Assembly (NCBI GenBank): GCA_958510875.1
Contig: OY294069.1
Span: 4,898,001 to 4,962,000 of the forward strand
Direction: 5' to 3'
DNA from: Endomychus coccineus
Taxonomy: Eukaryota > Arthropoda > Insecta > Coleoptera > Endomychidae
Length of the DNA stretch: 64,000 bases
Shown: piece by piece, positions 57,074 through 64,000 of the stretch
How the letters are laid out: every line of letters begins with the position of its first letter
How positions within the stretch are numbered: the first letter of the stretch is position 1
Notes under the pieces: generated by a model
Seen by the model: the letters and a program-made list of their open reading frames with translations, nothing else
The model's database searches: none
What the model was told of the DNA's origin: nothing
Position numbers and translations under genes: made by a program

Positions 57074-57980
57074 AGTCATAGATGATTTAAATACGCGTCG
57101 AATGAGTCAAGGTAGAAGTTATTTGGAGGTTATGGGCCCGAGATAAGGCCCATTTTATTATTTTTTTCGCCTTACAAAATATTTCCTTCAAATAGGAAAA
57201 AGATTGTGAGGATATCTTGGTTTGCGTGGAAAGTTGGCATTTTTATTCTACTTTTCACTGGATTTTTTTTGTCGCCAAAATTTGAATTTCGCGAAAAACC
57301 GTAAAATTGCGATTTCACGCTGAATAATGCATATTTTGACTCAAAACAACATGTATTTGTAGATTTTGACAAATGTCACCTGAAATAACAATCAAATCAC
57401 ATTTAGCTATAAATGTCGAGTTTTGACGGGACTTTGAACATTTTAGAACTCGAGAAATTGAAGAAATTTTGAGGTTAGAATTTTCGAAAACAAATCAAAT
57501 TCGAGATCATGTTAGAACTACTTAATACGCGTATTTCAAGCTATTGTAAATCTATTTTGTTTCAGCAGAAGTCTAGATATTCATGTAAGCGTGTTTGGAT
57601 CTGTAGCGGGCCCAATTTTGGGCCCAGCATGAAGAAACAAAATTCAATGGGAAGTAGATGACTTTCTTTATCTAAATTCGGAAGTGTGACCTCCTAGCCA
57701 TCATTGAAAAAAATCTTATTTGTCGTATTGAGTCAAAATATGCATTTTTCAGGGTGCAATCGCAATTTTATGATTTTTGGCGGAATTCAAATTTTGGCGA
57801 CAAAAAAATCCAAAAGTAGAAAAAAAACGCCAACTTTCAACGAAAACCAAATATTTTTACAATCTTTTTTCTATTTAAAAGAAATTTTTTGTAAATCTTA
57901 AGAAAATCACAAAATGGGCCTTATCTTGAGCCCGTAACCTTCCAATGACTTCTACGCGTATTCAAATTATCTACGACTTC
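57074..57980. repeat. Large inverted repeat with about 290 bp arms
   Basis: The left arm (57074-57362) and right arm (57715-57980) are roughly 80 percent alike when inverted, and enclose about 350 bp. Both contain AAAATGGGCCTTAT/ATAAGGCCCATTTT, GGGCCCGAGATAAGG-like sequence, ACGCGT near the outer end, and TGAGTCAAAATATGCAT near the inner end. No coding capacity. Likely a fold-back or MITE-type element. Confidence 0.8.
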
Positions 57981-60024
57981 AATTTATTGTATTTTTTTGA
58001 TTGCAGGCTTTATTTCAAAATTATTTCAAATAAATGAACAACACGGAACATTTTCAGTTTTTCCGTAAGAAAATGGACATAACTTTTATAGCGGCACTCC
58101 TGGAATTTTTTAACTATTTTTCGTTTTTAGAGTACCCAAAAACATAAGATAACATATCAAATCTTCAAATCAACTTTTGTCACCGTGCGACTGGACTATA
58201 ATCTATATTTGGATGTAAATTGTTAATATAGGTAGGAAATGAATTTATTTGCCTGGTATCACCTTATGCACTCAATGTCCACAATTAAAAAAATTCAATG
58301 TTCACTTTAACGATATAAAAACGATTTATATCGTCCAAGTGGTGTTCAAGAATACTTCACATTTTCTGACAAGGTTTAATTATAGACATTGTTCATAATA
58401 TAAGAACGTTTAATGTTCCCTCGGACAATATAAATGGTTACGAGGATTATCTTCTCTTGAAATAGTTCTTAACGACAGCTTCTGGCAGACACTTAGGTCG
58501 TTCAATAAAACGGAACCTAAACGTGTAGAATGTGTTTCAGATGACTGAACACGTCATCCGCATCCCCAGTCGTGACCTACCCTGCTGACCCCTTCAATGT
58601 CTCGCGACGTGCGATAATTCCATGATAGATGACTGCAGGATATTTGCATTTTCTTTTTATTCGGCGACTTTATAACGTCTGGCACATTAAAATGTTCGCA
58701 ACGTAGGAATGAATAAGGTATACAGCTGCATCAAACGTTTACTACTGGTATAAATTATATTTTCTTGTTTGTGTTTTAACGGGAGTTCTATTTTATCCGA
58801 CAAAAAATACCAAGTTACGTTCTGAATAAGTAGGAACGTAAAGAGCTAGAAAGCACAAAGTCTTGTGAATTATTCTTTGAGGGTGGTTTTAGGGCAATTG
58901 TGCATCGGAATGGAGCGGAATTAGGCTCAGAAATGTGTTATTTATTTTATAACACCCTTGAGGGAGTTCAGCTGAAGTTTAATTAAATAACTTAATTTCT
59001 GTGTTGAAGATTATGTGATAAATTTCTTAATATACTATTTTGACGGAACAGGGCTCGAAGAATAATTCTGTCACCCTACCGTAAACTTCCAATTACCAGG
59101 AACTTATTGTTGTAGACTACAGATGACTTCAAAATTTTCAACTGTTTAAGAAACAAATTGATATTTCTTATTAAGCATTTGGAAAGTCCTTCAATCTAGT
59201 TCGATTAAGTTGAAATATAAAACAAATTGAGTTGTGAATATATTTTTATTGAAGAGTAAATTTGTCTTATTTCCCCATTTTTACTATTGATTTTGAATCA
59301 ATTAATGCATGGTGAATGCTCAAATAAAACGAACTCGTTTTGGAAAAAGCCACTACGGATTCAACGTAATTACTATTGAGGCGTATTACTTTATTTCGCT
59401 CGGTAATCCAAAAATCAATGATGCAACTATAATGGGTTATAAAATTAAAGTGATCAAATAAAAACCCTTTATTACGGAAATTACTCTGGTCTTTTCACAT
59501 CCACCATGGATGCATACTAATCCTGCATTGTTGAAGTTAGTGGTCGGTCGCCGGCAGCATAGAGGTCGGATTAGAGGTTTTAATATCAAGCCATTTCCTA
59601 GCCGACCTCGCTTGGATAATAGTTTCGTTGAATTCATACATTTTCAGCAATATATGCAACGCTTTCTTTGTGTGCCTATGTGGGGTAGAGGGAGCTGGGG
59701 TTGAATACGTATTAAAATTCTTTCTGCCCGTACGAATAAATTATGGAAGGAAATTCGTTGGGAAAATGAAAGAGCTGTGCCTGTTATCAGATTATTGGAA
59801 AGCTCACATGATGTATAAACCAATTATCATGGGCTTATGTAGTTTTTACGATGGGTGAATGTAAGCTTCTAATTCATATTGCAAATGGAAATAAGTTATC
59901 ATCATCTGAAATGATGCTAGTATCATATCATAGATCTCTGAGTTGTGGTGGAAGTTTATTATGGTACTTAGATATAGAGGCAGATGTTCTTACTAGCATC
60001 TAATGTACTTAAATATCTATCTCA
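57981..60024. other. No gene seen
   Basis: Mixed AT-rich DNA. Overlapping frames at 59437-59858 on both strands have no recognisable domain. Confidence 0.4.
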
Positions 60025-60214
60025 AGCTATACTTTGGCAAAGGTTGGCCTACGTGCCTGCATTGAGACGCATTCACGGTCGGAACCTTGCCGACTCATCA
60101 TTTGCTATGCTATATAATACCGATAACAAATATATTGTATGTTTATATTCAATAAACATTATTATGAAATAAGAAAATAGAATATTGTGAGTTATGTAAT
60201 TTAGGATGAATCAC
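60025..60214 (+). repeat. Left member of a distant inverted repeat
   Basis: Matches the reverse complement of 63157-63355, including ATGCTATATAATAC, TGTTTATATTCAATAAACAT and AGAAAATAGAATATTGTGAG. The AATAAA inside lies at the same point in both. The arms bracket 2.9 kb that includes the satellite-like arrays. Confidence 0.75.
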
Positions 60215-61008
60215 TTCGGGCAAAAAAGTTTGAAGGCATGACCTCAATATAAATCAGTTCATGAATAAGTTGAATAGAATTGTAGTAAAGACGTAAATTA
60301 TTTTCCATCATATAATCAAATATTTACAATAGAAAGCGACTTGATTGAATTTAAATAAATGTGAAGCAGAACTTAAAGTCCGTGTTAAGATTCGAATTTA
60401 AATTTCAATAAGCATATTCAAGAGCAACTCTGGCTTGCTGCATAATAGAACAAATCTCAAACTTTATTCTCGTGCAAATCAGTCGCTAAACAATTTCCCA
60501 TAACTTTACGAGACGCGATACAGGTGCATTTTCTCCCGATGATCGCGAACTTTTCCATTACCTTTCAGATTTTATTCCCATTTTCGCGAGAATAGAATGC
60601 ATGAAGTCGAGAGGCTTCATAATAAAATTGTTAGTATATCGTGATGACTTAGAGAATACACATTTCGTAAAATAACTTATCGTCACGGAGACCAATAACA
60701 ATATTGTTATCGGAACTTTCTGATCACCATTCGTACACCGGTAAAAATATTGTTCGACTACTTCAGAATACAAACTGTGACTATTTCGCAGCGTTAGACA
60801 AAATACCAGAAAAGTACCTACGTTAGCGTTAGTTAAATAGAAAATGCTTAGAATATATTGTAAAAAATATGAAATATATTTCTGATGCAATTATCAAAAT
60901 ATGAAAATAAACTTTCATTATAAAAGTAAAACAAAACAGTACATGTTTCGCCACACAGTAGCTTCTTAGAACAAACATTAATTAAATTTCTAAGGGTATT
61001 ACTAGCTA
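60215..61008. other. No gene seen
   Basis: AT-rich sequence inside the distant inverted repeat. No recognisable domain. Confidence 0.4.
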
Positions 61009-61068
61009 TATAATTGGTACTCGTATTGTTTAACATGGGAGCCCGCTCAATAAAGGTATTACTAGCTA
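61009..61068 (+). repeat. Direct repeat flanking the inverted arrays, left
   Basis: About 58 bp with TAATTGGTACTCGTATTGTT and TCAATAAAGGTATTACTA, repeated in the same orientation at 62489-62546. The pair encloses both tandem arrays. Confidence 0.7.
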
Positions 61069-61261
61069 TTAGTTTAGGCAACGAAGCAGAAAAAAAAATA
61101 TATAGTAAGCTAGAATTAAAATTTTCTTTTTGCATTTTGTTCCTAATACCCCATAGTTCATTCATGACTATCAAGACCACGGGATTTCAACCCCTCAGAG
61201 AAGCATTCTTATAAAAAAACAATCCAAAAGTGTAGAAAATTAATGAATTAAGAGCCGAAAA

Positions 61262-61745
61262 TGACCCCTAGTTTGTTTTTTGGGTTGCTGATCACGATTC
61301 CGCAGTTAGTTTTCTCGGGAAACTCCCTCCAGATGGGAAATTTGGAAAATAATATATAATTTATAATTTTGTTGCAAAAATTACCTCTAGTTGGTTTTTT
61401 GGGTCGCTGATCAAGATTCCGCTGTTATTCTCTCCAAAAAACTCTTTTCAGATGGAAAATTCGGGAAATTTGAAATTTTTCTGAGACGGATATGAATAAT
61501 AAATTATAATTTTGTTGCTAAAATTACCTCCAGTAGGTTTTTTGGGTCGTGGATCACGATTCCGCTGTTATTTTTCCCAAAAAACTCTCCAGATGGAAAA
61601 TTCGGGAAATTTGAGATTTTCCTGAGACGGTTATGAATAATAAGGTATAATTTTGTTACAAAAATTACCCCTAGTAAGTTTATTGAGTAGCTGATCACGA
61701 ATGCGCTGTTAGTTTTCTCGGAAAACCTTCTCCACAGTGAAAAAT
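61262..61745 (+). repeat. Tandem array, about 118-140 bp unit, four copies
   Basis: Units contain AATTACC(T/C)CTAGT, TTTTTTGGGT(C/T)GCTGATCACG, ATTCCGC(A/T)GTTA, and CAGATGGAAAATTCGGG. Starts of the GATCACGATTCCGC block lie near 61290, 61408, 61552 and 61693. The copies diverge by point changes and small indels. Confidence 0.85.
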
Positions 61746-62039
61746 CTTGAAAATTGTAATTTCCTTTGCAGTTTCGGGAGTATAAAATGAAAAAAGTTTC
61801 AGGTATGTATTATTACTTTTTCTATTTTTTATTAAAGATCAATTTTTCTAAACTTCATTATTTTACATACCTATTTGTTTCCATCATTACATATATGTTT
61901 TTATTATTACTATTATTATCATTATAATTTTTATTATTATTATCATATATAAATTTTTTCATTCATTTACATAATTTTACTGATAATTAAAAAAAAAATT
62001 ATTTCATCTACTCCGCCCCTGGACACATTGTCGAAAGAA
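61746..62039. other. AT-rich spacer between inverted arrays
   Basis: Low-complexity ATT/TTA-rich DNA (notably 61880-61960). No gene. Confidence 0.6.
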
Positions 62040-62416
62040 TAAAAGCGACCCAAAAAACCTACTAGAGGTAATTTTTGCAACAAAATTATAAATTATATAT
62101 TATTTTCCAAATTTCCCATCTGGAGGGAGTTTCCCGATATAACTAACAGCGGAATCGTGATCAACGACCCAAAAAACCTACTAGAGATCATTTTCTGCAA
62201 CAAAATTATACTTTATTATCCATAATTTCAGGAAAATCTCAAATTTCCCGAATTTTCCCTCTGGAAAGAGTTTTTGGGGAAAATAACAGCGGAATCGTGA
62301 TCAACGACCCAAAAAACCTACTAGAGGTAATTTTTGCAACAAAATTATAAATAATATATTATTTTCCAAATTTTCCATCTGGAGGGAGTTTCCCGAGAAA
62401 ACTAACTGCGGAATCG
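62040..62416 (-). repeat. Inverted tandem array, three copies
   Basis: The same unit as 61262-61745 on the opposite strand. The GCGGAATCGTGATCAACGAC block occurs near 62150 and 62290, with a final partial near 62407. Two of the units are closer to each other than to the left array. Confidence 0.85.
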
Positions 62417-62488
62417 TCAATTTTGAAATTCTAGCTTACCATATTCTTTTTTTTTATTATGGTCTTTTTCCGTACTTATTGCCTGGAC

Positions 62489-62546
62489 TATATGTAATTG
62501 GTACTGGTATTGTTTGAAATGGTAGTCGATTCAATAAAGGTATTAC
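62489..62546 (+). repeat. Direct repeat flanking the inverted arrays, right
   Basis: Copy of 61009-61068 in the same orientation with a few changes. Confidence 0.7.
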
Positions 62547-63156
62547 TATATCTCTCCATCTGAATGCTTGTATAAATGAAAAGTTTCAACACTCGGTATA
62601 GCTGCCGAGGGATAATTCATAATAACACAGACTAATGCCTTTAGCGTTTGAAAAGTTTCATCAAGGAGCATATATAAAAAAGTGAATCACCAACTTGTGT
62701 TAAATCGCAATTTTTTGTTTGGATTTATTCGAAATTCCATTAATTACGGGATTACAAGAACGAGAGAGGAACGGTATGACAAAGTGACAAGAATAATTAT
62801 ACTCATATTGCGACGTTGTCTGTTAAATGTCTTTCAGACATGAGTTTGAAAAATGGAAAGACACGAAGATAATCATTTTACGGAGCAGAAGCAAATTTAA
62901 TTCTAAATTCCATCATGTTTGGCTTCCTTTCACTGCGTGACGTTTTTATGAAGTCTATAATTACATTGTCATAAAACTATGCAGACTTCCAGATCGTGTT
63001 GATTTTTCACAAGAAGCAGGTATAATATTCGTGTGTATTGAATATATAGCTCCTCTAGAGAAATATATGATACAACTTAAAATAATGACAATTTTTCGAA
63101 ATTTCAACAATTTCCTCACATTTTACAATAATCATGAAGTGATATCCTGAATAGAT
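62547..63156. other. No gene seen
   Basis: AT-rich sequence inside the distant inverted repeat. Nothing recognisable. Confidence 0.4.
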
Positions 63157-63355
63157 TCATCCTAATTTAGATAACTCACAATATTCTATTTTCTTATGCC
63201 ATAATAATGTTTATTGAATATAAACAGACAACATAATTGTTATTTGTATTATATAGCATAACAAATGATGAATCGACAAGGTTACGACCGTGAGTGCATG
63301 ACATGAGTGTCAATGGCGGCACGTGGGTCAACCTTCGCCAAACTATAGCATGGAG
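63157..63355 (-). repeat. Right member of a distant inverted repeat
   Basis: Inverted copy of 60025-60214, with clear divergence in its GC-richer outer portion (CCACGTGCCGCC versus CTACGTGCCTGC). Confidence 0.75.
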
Positions 63356-63416
63356 TATTATCAGAGAATCAAGGCTTCTCCATTGAGAAAAGATATTTTA
63401 TTAAGTTCAGCAGGGA

Positions 63417-64000
63417 GAGATTAGATTAGACTAGATTTGTATAGAGGCTTATGGGCTAGGAGCCTCATCACCGCGACCTTTGCAGATCTATTGTGTATGC
63501 CCTCTTGTTACGTTAGAGTTCCCTGTCTAGACCAGTCTTTATTACTAGACTCCATAGGCCAGACCTCAGGTCCTCAATATAATGGGAGGGTTGCGGTTTC
63601 TTTTTTCTTTCCTGTCGTTGAGAACCTTAGCTTAGTTAGGCCTTCCTAGTAGCACAGTATGTGTACTGAGGTCTCCTCGTCTTCTTGGCAGAACTTGCAT
63701 AGGGTTGTATCTGCCAGTCCGATGTTGTTCATGTGTCATTTTTGTCTTTGACTTGGCTATATATTCCTGCTCCTGCATCTTCTTCGGGTTTTGAGCCGTC
63801 TGTACCGTTTCTGCATTTATTGGAGGTCCTCTCTTCCATGCCTCTCTGCCTGTTATGACTATTTTGAAGTTTTTCTCGAAGCTATAATTGGCAAGCATCT
63901 CATCCGATGGCATCACTATTATGGGGTCTATTTCCAACTCATTGTATATATTACCATGCAATTTGCTTAAGTGTACTTGCCTTCCGGCCAGTCCACTGGT
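63417..64000 (-). pseudogene. LINE RNase H to zinc-knuckle remnant, runs off the window
   Basis: The minus strand of 63961-63632 reads NELEIDPIIVMPSDEMLANY, then KNFKIVITGREAWKRGPPIN and NPKKMQEQEYIAKSKTKMTH, the region at the end of the LINE RNase H domain. After a shift it gives LCKFCQEDEETSVHILCY, the zinc knuckle with its His intact. Past the stop comes a 3' UTR matching 40135-40262, ending in a TCTAATCTAATC-type tail at 63417-63433. It is the same family as 39905-40262 in inverted orientation. The 5' part lies beyond position 64000. Confidence 0.8.

Noticed and set aside
61262..62416. Tandem repeats as a CRISPR-like array
   Set aside because: Repeats are contiguous and over 100 bp long without unique spacers, in a eukaryotic transposon-rich context.
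1..64000. tRNA or rRNA genes
   Set aside because: No cloverleaf-like A/B box arrangement or rRNA sequence was noticed by eye; a dedicated scan (tRNAscan, rRNA covariance models) would be needed to exclude small ones.

Overview
The window reads as AT-rich intergenic or intronic DNA from an arthropod, most likely an insect. The evidence is its set of decayed transposons: jockey/R1-type and R2-like LINEs, Penelope-like elements with GIY-YIG endonuclease, Helitron, Helentron with an endonuclease domain, hAT, and a Crypton-type tyrosine recombinase. There is also a short TTAGG-like tract. I found no convincing host protein-coding gene, rRNA, tRNA or CRISPR array. Order-level placement is not possible from the sequence alone.

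Layout. 0-10 kb: mostly unassigned AT-rich DNA with dispersed repeats and a frameshifted LINE reverse transcriptase (5.99-7.47 kb). 10-17.8 kb: the 3' end of a hAT transposon on the minus strand, then a 6.49 kb palindrome (11265-17757) of two apparently identical 3,239 bp arms around a 15 bp spacer. Nested in it are a palindromic hAT-like element and repeated hammerhead-like motifs. 18.5-20.2 kb: an inverted repeat carrying hammerhead-like motifs, then a Penelope-like pseudogene. 22-29.6 kb: a LINE graveyard with several families on both strands. 29.9-31.5 kb: a fold-back repeat directly upstream of a decayed tyrosine recombinase that keeps all four signature residue positions I looked for (R, HxxR, H, Y) spread over shifted frames. 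31.6-34.8 kb: a fold-back MITE, then a Helentron remnant (helicase end fused to an endonuclease) bounded by 90 bp inverted repeats. 38.3-39.7 kb: a Penelope-like remnant bracketed by two inverted hammerhead ribozyme motifs with the invariant core residues present. 41.6-43.8 kb: a Helitron remnant on the minus strand. 44-48.5 kb: two LINEs and another hammerhead-like motif. 50-56 kb: Penelope-like and LINE fragments and a 360 bp-period duplication. 57-63.4 kb: large inverted repeats and two oppositely oriented satellite-like arrays. 63.4-64 kb: a minus-strand LINE running off the window.

Nothing here works together as a host pathway. The coding material is transposition machinery in decay. The parts most worth follow-up are (1) the recurrent hammerhead-like motifs in inverted pairs at Penelope-type ends, (2) the tyrosine recombinase with its adjacent fold-back repeat, (3) the Helentron with long inverted ends, and (4) the near-perfect palindrome, which is either a very young inverted duplication or an assembly artefact. 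Frame calls were made by eye, so exact frameshift points and element borders are approximate.
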